A stretch of 64,000 bases of DNA, from positions 1 through 64,000 of the forward strand of contig CAYVUV010000397.1 of the NCBI GenBank assembly GCA_964455095.1, given 5' to 3'. The DNA is from CAYVUV01 sp964455095. GTDB lineage: Bacteria > Desulfobacterota > Binatia > HRBIN30 > CADEER01. Below are positions 1 to 8,291 of the stretch, piece after piece. How positions within the stretch are numbered: position 1 is the first letter of the stretch; each line of letters opens with the position of its first letter. The position numbers were made by a program, and so were the translations under genes. The notes beneath the pieces are model-generated. The model did not search any database. It was given only the letters and a program-made list of their open reading frames with translations, and was not told where the DNA came from.

Positions 1-740
1 AGCTCGCCGACCAGTACGCCAACCAGCTCGCCGACCAACACCGCCACACCGACCAGCACGCCGACCAACACGCCGACGAGCACACCGACCGGTACGCCAA
101 CCAGCTCGCCGACCAACACCGCCACACCGACCAACACACCGACCAACACGCCCACCAGCACGCCGACGGATACCGCGACACCGACCAGTTCGCCGACGCG
201 CACGCCGACCAACACGCCGACGAGCACACCGACCAGTACGCCCACCAGCTCGCCGACCAACACCTCCACGCCGACACGCACGCCGACAGACACCGCGACG
301 CCGACGCACACGCCCACCAACACACCGACGATCACGCCGACGGGCACGCCGACGGAGACCCACACCCCAACCAACACGCCGACTCCCACGGCTACGCCGA
401 CGGCCACCCCGACGGCGACCGACACGGCGACACCGACAGAGACGCCAACCGCGACACCGACCGAAACGCCCACCCCGACGGCGACGAATACCGACACCCC
501 GACGCCGACGGACACACCGACGGAAACGCCGACCGACACGCCCACTGACACGCCGACGGAAACGCCGACGGACACTCCGACCGCGACGCCGACCGAAACG
601 GCGACGGACACGCCGACGGAGACGCCGACTCAGACGGCAACCGAGGCGCCGACCGAAACCCCCACTTCGACCCCGACCCCGACACCGAGCGCGACCGGCA
701 CGGCGACTCCGACACCGACACCGTCGGCCACGTTCACCCC
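1..740 (+). repeat. Low-complexity (CCGACN)-type coding repeat
   Basis: Imperfect tandem hexamer/nonamer repeats built on ACNCCGACN encode the Thr-Pro linker of the first gene. There is no stop in the coding frame. Similar but shorter tracts lie inside the genes at 26441-33049 (about 27715-27985 and 29150-29320), 54412-58131 (about 56990-57480) and 59965-61812 (about 60480-60600). Confidence 0.9.
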
Positions 741-1347
741 GGTTGGCGATACGCCGACACCGGTGGTGCCGCCGCGCTGTCCGCTGCTCCCGGTCGAGAA
801 CTGCAGGATGTCGACGAAATCGAAGAAGGGCATCTTCCAGGTCAAGAAGCAGAAGAACCCCGCGCGCGACCGCATGCTGTTCCGCCTCGCCAAGGTGGAA
901 GCCACCGACCTCGCGGTCCTGGGAGACCCGGTCAACACCACCATGTACTCCGTCTGCATCTACGACGAGAGCGGCGACACGCCGGGGCTGATCGCGGAGT
1001 TCAACGTCCCACCGGGCGGCCAGTGCTTCAACCGCAAGCGCACCAAGTCGCGCCCGTGCTGGAAGAAGGCCGGCAAGAAGTTCAAGTACCGCGATCCGCT
1101 GCGCGAGAACGACGGCATGCTCGCCATGCGCGTCAAGGCCGGCGGCCCGGGTCGCGGCAAGGTCGTCGTCGTCGCGCGCGGCGAGAACATCCCCGAGTTC
1201 CCGATGCCGTTGAACGTCGACAGCAAGGTCATCGTCCAGGTGATCAACAACGCGACGCCCGAGCCAAACCTGAACTGCTGGGCCGCCGAGTTCCGCGAGC
1301 CGGTGAATCGGAACCGCAAGGACTGGTTCCGCGACCGGACCGATTGA
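1..1347 (+). CDS. Thr-Pro-rich surface protein, C-terminal part (5' end outside window)
   Basis: An open frame runs from the first base to a TGA at 1345-1347, so the N-terminus lies upstream of the window. Codons 1 to about 253 are an uninterrupted Thr/Pro/Ser/Asn run (units such as SPTSTPTNTPT, later TPTETPT), a flexible linker typical of secreted proteins. From about 762 a folded domain of about 190 residues follows (RCPLLPVENC, YSVCIYDES, VPPGGQCF, KFKYRDP, CW). The same domain ends the proteins at 1385-3202 and 59965-61812. Its function is unknown. Because the linker is low-complexity DNA, its length may vary between strains or be mis-assembled. An extracellular location is inferred from the linker and from its paralogs, which have signal peptides. 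Confidence 0.8.
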   Translation, partial: SSPTSTPTSSPTNTATPTSTPTNTPTSTPTGTPTSSPTNTATPTNTPTNTPTSTPTDTATPTSSPTRTPTNTPTSTPTSTPTSSPTNTSTPTRTPTDTATPTHTPTNTPTITPTGTPTETHTPTNTPTPTATPTATPTATDTATPTETPTATPTETPTPTATNTDTPTPTDTPTETPTDTPTDTPTETPTDTPTATPTETATDTPTETPTQTATEAPTETPTSTPTPTPSATGTATPTPTPSATFTPVGDTPTPVVPPRCPLLPVENCRMSTKSKKGIFQVKKQKNPARDRMLFRLAKVEATDLAVLGDPVNTTMYSVCIYDESGDTPGLIAEFNVPPGGQCFNRKRTKSRPCWKKAGKKFKYRDPLRENDGMLAMRVKAGGPGRGKVVVVARGENIPEFPMPLNVDSKVIVQVINNATPEPNLNCWAAEFREPVNRNRKDWFRDRTD

Positions 1348-1384
1348 GCCGAGCACCGACTCGAGGAAGGCAGAGGACCGCAAG

Positions 1385-3202
1385 ATGACGCAGCGAAATC
1401 CGATCATCCGTCTCATCGTCGCCCTGACCTGCGCCGCCACCCCAATGGTCGCGCGGGCCGCCACACCGCTCGGCAACGAGTTCCGCATCAACGAGGCCAC
1501 CGCTGGGCCACAACAGGCACCGCGCGTCGCGTTCAATACGGCGAACGGCCAGTACGTCGTCGTCTGGCAGAGCGCTGGCCAGGACGGCGAGGGCAACGGC
1601 GTTTTCGGCCGTCGCTACGACTCCTCGGGCAACGCGCTCGGCAGCGAGTTTCAAGTCAACACCTATACAACCGGCGACCAGGCGAACCCTGTCGTGACCG
1701 GCTTGCCGGACGGCGGGTTCGCGGTGCTGTGGGAGAGCTTCGGCCAGGACGGGCAGTCCTTCGGTGTCTTCGGCCGCCGCTTCGATGCCTCCGCCCTCCC
1801 CGCCAGCGCCGAGTTCCAGGTCAACACCTACACGTTCAATTCGCAGGAAACGCCCGAATTGTGCTCCGATACCTCCGGCAACGTGCTGGCCGTCTGGGAG
1901 AGCCGTGAACAGGACGGCAGCGATGCCGGCATCTTCGGCCAGCGCTTCGACGCCTCGATGAACCCGGTGGGCAGCGAGTCGCAGATCAACACCTACACCG
2001 CCTCGCTGCAGGGGGCGCCGCGCATCGCCTGTCAGCCATCGGCAAACGGCGAGCGGCTCGTCATGTGGGAGAGCCTCGGTCAGGAAGGCTCCTTCGACCG
2101 CGGCATCTTCGCCCAGCGCCTGGCGTTCGACGGGGCTCGGCTGGGTTCCGAGTTCCAGGTCAACACCTATATCCCCTTCCACCAGTCCGTACCGGCCGCC
2201 GCGATCAACACCGACGGCAGCTTCGTCGTCGCGTGGGGCAGCAACACGCAGGACGGTGAAGGGATGGGCGTGTTCCTGCGGCGCTACGACGGCGCGGCCC
2301 TGCCGATGGGCAGCGAGGCGCAGGTCAACACGTTCTTCTTCGACCGCCAACGCAACCCGCGGCTGGCGATGAGCAGCAGCGGCAGCTTCGTCGTCGTCTG
2401 GGAGAGCTACAATCAAGAGGGCCGACAGCGCTGGGGCAGCTTCGCGCAACAGTACACGAGTGCCGGAGAGCCCGTCGGGCGCGAGTTTCTGGTCAACAGC
2501 TGGGTGAAGCGCTCGCAGGGCGATCCGGACGTCGCGATGAACCCGGCCGATGGCAGCTTCCTGGTGGTGTGGAACAGCGAGCTACAAGATGGCAGCGATT
2601 TCGGCGTCTACGCCCAGCGCTACGCCGACCCGCAACTGTGTGCCCCCACCCCGCACACCGGCTGTGTCGCCTCGGGGCGCGCATTGCTGCGCATCCGCAA
2701 CACGGGCTGCGACGACCCGGTCGCGCCGTGCTCGATCAAGAACATCAAGGACCTGGTGCAGTGGAAGTGGGCGCGTCCCGCCGCCCCGCCGCCGCTCTCG
2801 CCGTTCGGCGACGACGACATGCCCGACAGCGGCGACGAGGAAGCGCTCGCCGTGTGCATGTACGACGAACGCGCCGCGGCGCCGGAATTGGTCGGCACCC
2901 TGGTCGTGCCGCCGAGCGGGGTGTGTTTCGAGAACGAGTGCTGGCAGGTCGATGCGTTCGGCAAATACCGCGACCGCGACCTGAGCCCCAACGGCGTGCG
3001 CAAGCTCATTCTCAGTGCAAACAGCGTCAAGATGTTCGCCCGCGGCCCGCTCGTACAGCCGCCGGTTCTGCCGCTCGCCCTCGATACGCGCCTCACCGTC
3101 CAGCTCGTCAGCTCCGACGGCGACTGCATCGAAAGTGTCTTCGACGCGTCCACCACGACGGTGCTCCAGAACGACGCCGACGGCTTGCAAATTCGCAACT
3201 GA
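1385..3202 (+). CDS. Secreted seven-repeat (propeller-like) protein with shared C-terminal domain
   Basis: 605 residues. The N-terminus is a Sec signal peptide (MTQRNPIIRLIVALTCAATP, ending near MVARA). Residues of about 30-410 are seven repeats of about 50 residues, each with a pattern like EFQVNTYT ... VVVWES..QDG...GVFGRRYD. Seven such units suggest a seven-bladed beta-propeller (inference). Residues of about 430-605 are the C-terminal domain also found at 762-1347 and 60000-60480 (LVQWKW, LAVCMYDE, VPPSGVCF, FGKYRDRD, DGDCIESVF). An AGGAAGG ribosome site lies about 15 bases before the ATG. It starts 37 bases after the preceding gene and is probably cotranscribed. No catalytic motif is visible; adhesion or substrate binding is only a guess. 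Paralog of 59965-61812. Confidence 0.85.
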   Translation: MTQRNPIIRLIVALTCAATPMVARAATPLGNEFRINEATAGPQQAPRVAFNTANGQYVVVWQSAGQDGEGNGVFGRRYDSSGNALGSEFQVNTYTTGDQANPVVTGLPDGGFAVLWESFGQDGQSFGVFGRRFDASALPASAEFQVNTYTFNSQETPELCSDTSGNVLAVWESREQDGSDAGIFGQRFDASMNPVGSESQINTYTASLQGAPRIACQPSANGERLVMWESLGQEGSFDRGIFAQRLAFDGARLGSEFQVNTYIPFHQSVPAAAINTDGSFVVAWGSNTQDGEGMGVFLRRYDGAALPMGSEAQVNTFFFDRQRNPRLAMSSSGSFVVVWESYNQEGRQRWGSFAQQYTSAGEPVGREFLVNSWVKRSQGDPDVAMNPADGSFLVVWNSELQDGSDFGVYAQRYADPQLCAPTPHTGCVASGRALLRIRNTGCDDPVAPCSIKNIKDLVQWKWARPAAPPPLSPFGDDDMPDSGDEEALAVCMYDERAAAPELVGTLVVPPSGVCFENECWQVDAFGKYRDRDLSPNGVRKLILSANSVKMFARGPLVQPPVLPLALDTRLTVQLVSSDGDCIESVFDASTTTVLQNDADGLQIRN

Positions 3203-3217
3203 GCCGCGCCCGAGCAT

Positions 3218-3245
3218 CCGCCGCCGGGACACCAACCGGCGGCGG
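3218..3245 (+). terminator. Perfect GC-rich hairpin after surface-protein gene
   Basis: A 10-bp perfect inverted repeat (CCGCCGCCGG / CCGGCGGCGG) with an 8-base loop lies 15 bases after the stop at 3202. It is followed by GTGACTCAAAAAG rather than a T run, so it is a terminator-like structure rather than a classic intrinsic terminator. Confidence 0.5.
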
Positions 3246-3287
3246 TGACTCAAAAAGCCCCGCCGGGCATGCTACCTCTGACGTCGC

Positions 3288-5342
3288 ATGCACGGCGCCC
3301 ACGAGTTCCTCGTCAACCTCGCGCTCGTGCTGTGCGTGGCCGCCGCCACGACGGTCATCTTCCAGAAGCTGCGCCAGCCGGTCATCCTCGGCTACCTGCT
3401 CGCCGGGGCGATCGTCAGCCCGCACACGCCGTTCCCGCTCTTTGCCGATGAGGACACGATCCATGCGCTCTCCGAGCTCGGGGTCATCCTGCTCATGTTC
3501 GCCCTCGGCCTCCATTTCAGCTTCGCGAAGCTGTTTCGTATCGGGCCCACCGCCGGCCTGGTGGCGATCATTCAGTCCAGCCTCATGGTCTGGCTCGGCT
3601 ACCTGGTGGCGCAGATGTTCGGCTGGACCGCGCTGGAGAGCTTCTACACGGGCGCGTTGATCGCCATCTCCAGCACCACCATCATCGTCAAGGCGTTCGA
3701 GGAACAAAACATCCGCGGCACGCTGGCCGAGATCGTGTTCGGGGTGTTGATCGTCGAGGACCTGATCGCCATCTTCCTGCTCGCGGTCCTGACCACGCTC
3801 TCGGCCGGAACGAGCCTGACCCTCGGGAGCCTGGCCGCCACCTCCGGCGCGCTCCTGGCCTTCCTCGCCTTCATGATCGGCGGCGGGATGCTGCTCGTCC
3901 CTCGGTTGATGCGCGCGATTGTACGCCTCGAGCGGCCGGAGACGACGATCGTCGCCAGCGTCGGGCTGTGTTTTGCCTTCGCGCTGCTCGCCCAATCGAT
4001 GGGCTACTCGGTGGCCCTGGGAGCGTTTCTCGGCGGCGCCCTCGTCGCCGAGTCGGGCGAGGGCGAACACGTCGAACATCTCATCCAGCCGATCCGCGAC
4101 ATGTTCGCGGCGGTCTTCTTCGTCGCCGTCGGCATGCTCATCAATCCGGTCGTCATCGCGCAGTACTGGCTCGCCATCGTCGTGTTCACCGCCGTCGTCG
4201 TCGCCGGCAAGCTCGCCGGCGTCGGCATCGGCGTGTTCCTCACCGGCCAGGGCATCCGCACCTCCATCAAAGCCGGCATGAGCCTGGCGCAAATCGGCGA
4301 GTTCTCGTTCATCATCGCCGGGCTCGGCCTGACCCTCGGCGCCACGCGCGAGTTCCTCTACCCCATCGCCGTGGCCGTGTCGGCCGCGACGACGCTGCTG
4401 ACCCCGTGGCTGATCCGCGCTTCGGATCCGGTGGCCAACTACATCGACCGCCATCTGCCGACCCCCATCCAGACCTTCGTTTCGCTCTACGGCACCTGGG
4501 TCGAACAGCTGCGCGCGCAGCCTCCCGAGCCCACACTGGGCCGGCGCATGCGACAGCTCGGCCTCTACCTGCTGCTCGACGCGGCCCTGTTGGCCGCCAT
4601 CGCGATCGCCGTGTCGGTCTGGGGCGAGTCGATGACGGAACGACTGCGCGCCGTCGGCCTGCTGCCCGATCCGCTCGTCTGGCTGGCGGTCGTGATCGCC
4701 GCGGTCGCCCTGGCGATCCCGTTCTGCATCGGAATCGCGCGCTGCACGGTGGCGCTCGCCCAGGTCATCGCCTCGAAGGCGTTGCCGCTGAGCGAAGGCC
4801 GAGCGGACACGGCCGCGGCCCCGCGCCGCGTCTTGGTACTCACCATCGAGCTCGGTGTGCTGCTGCTCGTCGGCGTGCCGCTCGTGGCAGTGACGCAGCC
4901 GTTCCTGCCACCCTATGGCGGCGCGGGTGCCATGGCCATTGCTCTCGCGCTGCTTGCCTTCGCCTTGTGGCGCAGCGCCGCCAATCTGCAGGAGCACGCA
5001 CGCGCCGGCGCACAAGCGATCGTCGAGGTGCTGGCGCGCCAGGCGAGACGCCCACCGAGCGAGCAAGTGCCGACCGCCGACATCGCACAGCTCGATCGAC
5101 TGCTGCCCGGCCTGGGTGCGCCGATCCCCATTCGCGTGATGTCCGACAGCACGGCGGTGGGTCGCACCCTTGCGGAGCTGAACCTGCGCGGGCTGACCGG
5201 TGCCACCGTCCTCGCCATCGTGCGCGGCGCCGACGGTCTGCTCATCCCGACCGGGAAGGAAACTCTGCAGCCGAACGATTTGTTGGCCGTCGCCGGGACG
5301 GTTGAAGCGGTCGAAGCCGCCAGGGTCTTGCTGTCGAACTAA
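3288..5342 (+). CDS. CPA2-family cation/proton antiporter (KefB/YbaL-like) with TrkA-C domain
   Basis: 684 residues, inner membrane. Residues 1-390 form the Na+/H+ exchanger domain with about 12 hydrophobic helices; GYLLAGAIVSPH, the acidic VFGVLIVEDLIAI helix and SLAQIGEFSFIIAGLG are characteristic of the family. It likely exchanges K+ or Na+ for H+. Unlike classical KefB/KefC there is no Rossmann RCK-N domain. Instead two hydrophobic pairs lie at about 420-490 and 515-565, followed by an RCK-C/TrkA-C domain at about 605-684 (TLAELNLRGLTGATVLAIVR, LQPNDLLAVAGT). This layout is known in the CPA2 family. It is convergent with exonuclease III; only 22 bases separate the stops. Confidence 0.9.
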   Translation: MHGAHEFLVNLALVLCVAAATTVIFQKLRQPVILGYLLAGAIVSPHTPFPLFADEDTIHALSELGVILLMFALGLHFSFAKLFRIGPTAGLVAIIQSSLMVWLGYLVAQMFGWTALESFYTGALIAISSTTIIVKAFEEQNIRGTLAEIVFGVLIVEDLIAIFLLAVLTTLSAGTSLTLGSLAATSGALLAFLAFMIGGGMLLVPRLMRAIVRLERPETTIVASVGLCFAFALLAQSMGYSVALGAFLGGALVAESGEGEHVEHLIQPIRDMFAAVFFVAVGMLINPVVIAQYWLAIVVFTAVVVAGKLAGVGIGVFLTGQGIRTSIKAGMSLAQIGEFSFIIAGLGLTLGATREFLYPIAVAVSAATTLLTPWLIRASDPVANYIDRHLPTPIQTFVSLYGTWVEQLRAQPPEPTLGRRMRQLGLYLLLDAALLAAIAIAVSVWGESMTERLRAVGLLPDPLVWLAVVIAAVALAIPFCIGIARCTVALAQVIASKALPLSEGRADTAAAPRRVLVLTIELGVLLLVGVPLVAVTQPFLPPYGGAGAMAIALALLAFALWRSAANLQEHARAGAQAIVEVLARQARRPPSEQVPTADIAQLDRLLPGLGAPIPIRVMSDSTAVGRTLAELNLRGLTGATVLAIVRGADGLLIPTGKETLQPNDLLAVAGTVEAVEAARVLLSN

Positions 5343-5364
5343 CCCCGGTCCTTCGCCACTCAGC

Positions 5365-6141
5365 TCAACTACCCCCGAACTCGGCCACCACCGGCGTATG
5401 GTCGGATGGCCGCTCGTTGCGGCGCGGGGTAATGTCGATGCGGCTGGCCGTGCAGGCCGTGCGCAGCGCGGCGCTGACCAGCACGTGGTCGATGCGCAAG
5501 CCGCGGTTGCGGCGGAACGCGTTCATGCGGTAGTCCCACCAGCTGTAGGCGCGCTCGGGCTGCTCGAAGAGGCGGAAGCTGTCGCTCAGTCCGAGATCGA
5601 GCAAGCGGCGGAAGGCGGCGCGCTCGGGCTCGCTGAACAACACGCGCCCCTCCCACTCCTTGGGGTCGTACACGTCGCGCGGTTCCGGAGCGATGTTGAA
5701 ATCGCCCAGCACCACCAGGCGCGGGTGTGCCGCCAGCTCGGCCGTCAGATACGCTTCGAGTCGCTCCAACCAGTGCAGCTTGTACTGGTACTTGTCCGAG
5801 CCGACGCTTTCGCCATTGGGCACGTACACATTGACCACGCGCACGCCGGAGAAGGTGCCGACCAGAACGCGCCGCTGGTGGTCGTCGAGCGCCGGCAGAT
5901 CGCGCAGCACGTCGGCGCCCGCCTCGCGCGCCAGCGTCGCCACGCCGTTGTAGGTCTTCTGCCCCGCGAACACCGCGCGGTAGCCGGCCGCGGCGATCTC
6001 GTCGATCGGAAAGTCGGCGTCCGGGAGCTTCGTCTCCTGCAGCGCCAACACATCGGGTTGCATGGCCGCCAGCCACTCCAGCACCTGCGGCAAGCGCACG
6101 CGCAGGGAGTTGACGTTCCAGGTGGCGATCTTGATCGGCAT
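5365..6141 (-). CDS. xth: Exodeoxyribonuclease III
   Basis: 258 residues from ATG at 6141 (MPIKIATWNVNSLRVRL), the usual length. Acts as an AP endonuclease and 3'-5' exonuclease in base excision repair in the cytoplasm. Conserved features: WNVNSLR, the metal-binding Glu in LALQETKL, the catalytic GDFNIAP, IDHVLVS, and the C-terminal SDHTPVVAEF. The frame remains open upstream of 6141, but that part shadows the neighbouring lipoprotein gene, and the family N-terminus sets the start. It begins 5 bases after the lipoprotein stop on the same strand, so the two are probably cotranscribed. Confidence 0.95.
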   Translation of the reverse strand: MPIKIATWNVNSLRVRLPQVLEWLAAMQPDVLALQETKLPDADFPIDEIAAAGYRAVFAGQKTYNGVATLAREAGADVLRDLPALDDHQRRVLVGTFSGVRVVNVYVPNGESVGSDKYQYKLHWLERLEAYLTAELAAHPRLVVLGDFNIAPEPRDVYDPKEWEGRVLFSEPERAAFRRLLDLGLSDSFRLFEQPERAYSWWDYRMNAFRRNRGLRIDHVLVSAALRTACTASRIDITPRRNERPSDHTPVVAEFGGS

Positions 6142-6146
6142 GCGGG

Positions 6147-6563
6147 TCAGCGCGCGATCGCTTCGACGTGGTAGCGGCGCACTTCCGGGCGGTTCAGCAT
6201 CGTGGCGCTGAAGGTCGCCTCGCCATTCACCGCCACCTGCTCGCTGCTGGTCGCGGCGTACACGCTCATGACGACCTCGTCGTGCTCGTCCAGCGCGTTG
6301 ATCCTCACCTGCAGGGCCGTCGTCGCCTTGGCACCGCGGTTGACCAGCGTGCCGGCCACGATCACCAGCTGGCCGTTGGCGGTCGGCGTCTCCTCGAAGC
6401 CGGTGATCTCGACCTGCACCTGTTCGACCGGCCGCAGCTCTTCTTCGTAGTAGATGCCCGCCACCGGCGTCGGCGGCGGCGGCATCGGCGCCGGCGCCGG
6501 CCTGGCGCAGGCGCTCAGAACGAAGACGACGACAGCAATCCAGCTGGCGGGCACGCGGATCAT
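6147..6563 (-). CDS. Small lipoprotein, FxLYD-like domain
   Basis: 138 residues. An N-terminal lipoprotein signal with lipobox LSAC (lipidated Cys19) is followed by a Pro-rich tether (PAPAPMPPPPTP). The mature part (about residues 40-135: VEITGFEETPTANGQLVIVAGTL, VNRGAKATTALQVRINALD) resembles the immunoglobulin-like fold of FxLYD-type proteins, in which a backbone of linked strands describes comparison of bound states; this assignment is tentative. Located in the envelope, probably outer-membrane anchored. It is immediately upstream of xth, which is functionally unrelated. Confidence 0.8.
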   Translation of the reverse strand: MIRVPASWIAVVVFVLSACARPAPAPMPPPPTPVAGIYYEEELRPVEQVQVEITGFEETPTANGQLVIVAGTLVNRGAKATTALQVRINALDEHDEVVMSVYAATSSEQVAVNGEATFSATMLNRPEVRRYHVEAIAR

Positions 6564-6644
6564 GCCCGCCTTTCAAGCACGCGCCCCGACGGCTCACAAG
6601 CCGGCCCCTGAAACCCGCGCGCACGGTCCGGCATCAGAGGGCGC

Positions 6645-7757
6645 ATGAAAGCCATCGCTGTCGTCCCCCACACCCGCGAAGTTCAACTGATTGATTGCCC
6701 GGCGCCGCAGATTGCCGAGCCGACCCACGTCAAGCTGCGCATGCTCGACGTCGGCGTCTGCGGCACCGATCGAGAGATCTGCTCGTTCGAGTACGGCACA
6801 CCGCCCGACGGCATCGAGCATCTCGTCATCGGCCATGAGTCGCTCGGCGAAGTGATCGACGTCGGCCCGGCCGTGACGCGCGTCCGGCGCGGCGACCTGG
6901 TCGTGCCGATGGTCCGGCGCCCCTGCCACCACGAGGTCTGCGCCGCGTGCCGGCAGGGTCGCCAGGACTTCTGCTTCACCGGCGCGTTCCGCGAGCGCGG
7001 CATCAAGCAGGCGCACGGCTTCATGACCGAGCTCGTCGTCGACGACGAGGAGTACATGAACGTCGTGCCGGCCGAGCTGCGCGACATCGCGGTGCTCGTC
7101 GAGCCGCTCACCATCGCCGAAAAGGCGCTCGCCGAGGTCTGGCAGATACAGCAACGCCTGCCGTGGGCGTGCCCGCGCACCCCGGGGGCGCCGATGGCAC
7201 ACTGCCGCCGCGCCGTCGTCATCGGGGCCGGGCCGGTCGGCCTGCTCGGTGCGATGGCGCTGGTCAATGCCGGCTTCGACACCACGGTGTACTCGCGCGG
7301 GGCGGTGCCGAATCAGAAGGCGGCGCTAGCCGCGGCGATTGGCGCCCACTACGTCGACGCCGAAGCCGTCTCGGTGACGCAGTTGGCCGAGCAGGTCGGC
7401 AACATCGACCTGGTCTACGAAGCCGCCGGGGCCTCGCAAGTCGCCTTCGAGGCAATGACGGTGCTCGGCACCAACGGGATCTTCACCTTCACCGGCGTCC
7501 CCGGGCGCAAGGCACCGATCGCCGTCGACACCGACCTCATCATGCGCAACCTGGTGCTCAAGAACCAGGTCGTGCTCGGCACCGTCAACGCCGGCCGCGT
7601 GACGTTCGAGGCGGCGATTCGCGACCTCGGCGTCTTCAACGCGCGCTGGCCCGAGGCCGTGCGCGCACTGCTCACCGGCCGCTTCCCGCTCGACGCCTAC
7701 AAAGACCTGCTCCTGGGCCGGCCGAGCGGCATCAAGAACGTGCTCGCCTTCGGCTGA
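6645..7757 (+). CDS. Zinc-dependent glucose 1-dehydrogenase-like MDR oxidoreductase
   Basis: 370 residues, medium-chain dehydrogenase/reductase family. Catalytic zinc site: Cys39 (GVCGTDRE) and His64-Glu65 (IGHESLGE). Structural zinc site: Cys94, Cys99, Cys102 and Cys110. The cofactor-binding motif GAGPVGLLGA lies at about residue 191. Overall layout and the GTDRE and VVEP-like (VLVEPLTIAEKAL) signatures match archaeal/bacterial glucose 1-dehydrogenase, oxidising an aldose to its lactone with NAD(P)+. This fits the gluconolactonase-like gene downstream. It is the first gene of a plus-strand run; 24 bases separate it from the next gene. The exact sugar cannot be read from sequence. Confidence 0.88.
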   Translation: MKAIAVVPHTREVQLIDCPAPQIAEPTHVKLRMLDVGVCGTDREICSFEYGTPPDGIEHLVIGHESLGEVIDVGPAVTRVRRGDLVVPMVRRPCHHEVCAACRQGRQDFCFTGAFRERGIKQAHGFMTELVVDDEEYMNVVPAELRDIAVLVEPLTIAEKALAEVWQIQQRLPWACPRTPGAPMAHCRRAVVIGAGPVGLLGAMALVNAGFDTTVYSRGAVPNQKAALAAAIGAHYVDAEAVSVTQLAEQVGNIDLVYEAAGASQVAFEAMTVLGTNGIFTFTGVPGRKAPIAVDTDLIMRNLVLKNQVVLGTVNAGRVTFEAAIRDLGVFNARWPEAVRALLTGRFPLDAYKDLLLGRPSGIKNVLAFG

Positions 7758-7781
7758 GCCACACGCCACAGGCACAAGGAG

Positions 7782-8273
7782 ATGACCATGATGACTCGAT
7801 GGACCCAGCGCCTGGTCGGCGCGTCGCTCACCCTCGTCACGACGGCCGGGATCGCGGTTGCCCAGACGGCCGAGAAACGCACGCTCACCATCGAAGGGGC
7901 CAAGAAGGCCGCCGCGGCGGCCGTCGCCGAAGCCAAGCGCAGCAATGCGGCGGGCGTCGTCGCCATCGTCGACGACGGCGGCAACCTCATGTACCTCGAG
8001 CGCCTCGACGGCACCTTCCCGGCCGGCGCCACCATCTCGATCGGCAAGGCGCGCACGGCCGCCATGTTCAAGAAACCCACCGCCGCGTTCGAGGAGATCA
8101 TCCGCGCCGGCCGCACGCCGATGGTCGCGCTGGCGGATTTCACGCCGTTGCAGGGCGGCGTGCCGCTCGAAGTCGGCGGCGGCGTGGTCGGCGGCATCGG
8201 CGTCAGCGGCGCCGCCAGCCAGCAGCAGGACGAGGCCATCGCCAAGGCCGGCGCCGCGGCGCTCGTGCAGTGA
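7782..8273 (+). CDS. Exported GlcG/HbpS-family protein
   Basis: 163 residues. Sec signal peptide (about 1-27, ending GIAVAQ), then a GlcG/HbpS domain: LTIEGAKKAAAAAVAEA, VAIVDDGGNLMYLERLDG, SIGKARTAAMF, VPLEVGGGVVGGIGVSG. The family includes a haem-binding extracellular sensor (HbpS) and proteins linked to glycolate or diol metabolism; the role here is unknown. A good ribosome site (AAGGAG) precedes the ATG. It sits between sugar dehydrogenase and cupin genes. A downstream in-frame ATG at 7788 or 7791 could also be used. Confidence 0.88.
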   Translation: MTMMTRWTQRLVGASLTLVTTAGIAVAQTAEKRTLTIEGAKKAAAAAVAEAKRSNAAGVVAIVDDGGNLMYLERLDGTFPAGATISIGKARTAAMFKKPTAAFEEIIRAGRTPMVALADFTPLQGGVPLEVGGGVVGGIGVSGAASQQQDEAIAKAGAAALVQ

Positions 8274-8291
8274 TCCGCTCCGGAGGAACCC

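Noticed and set aside
392..721. Minus-strand Ser/Pro-rich open frame opposite the Thr-Pro linker
   Set aside because: It is the antisense shadow of the repeat and has no domain, start context or composition of a real protein.
1..740. CRISPR-like array at the window start
   Set aside because: The repeats are short coding hexamer/nonamer units with no spacers, in a continuous reading frame.
2569..5066. Long Arg-rich plus- and minus-strand frames over the antiporter and repeat protein
   Set aside because: High GC leaves long open frames on other strands and phases; the Arg/Ala-rich translations have no motifs.
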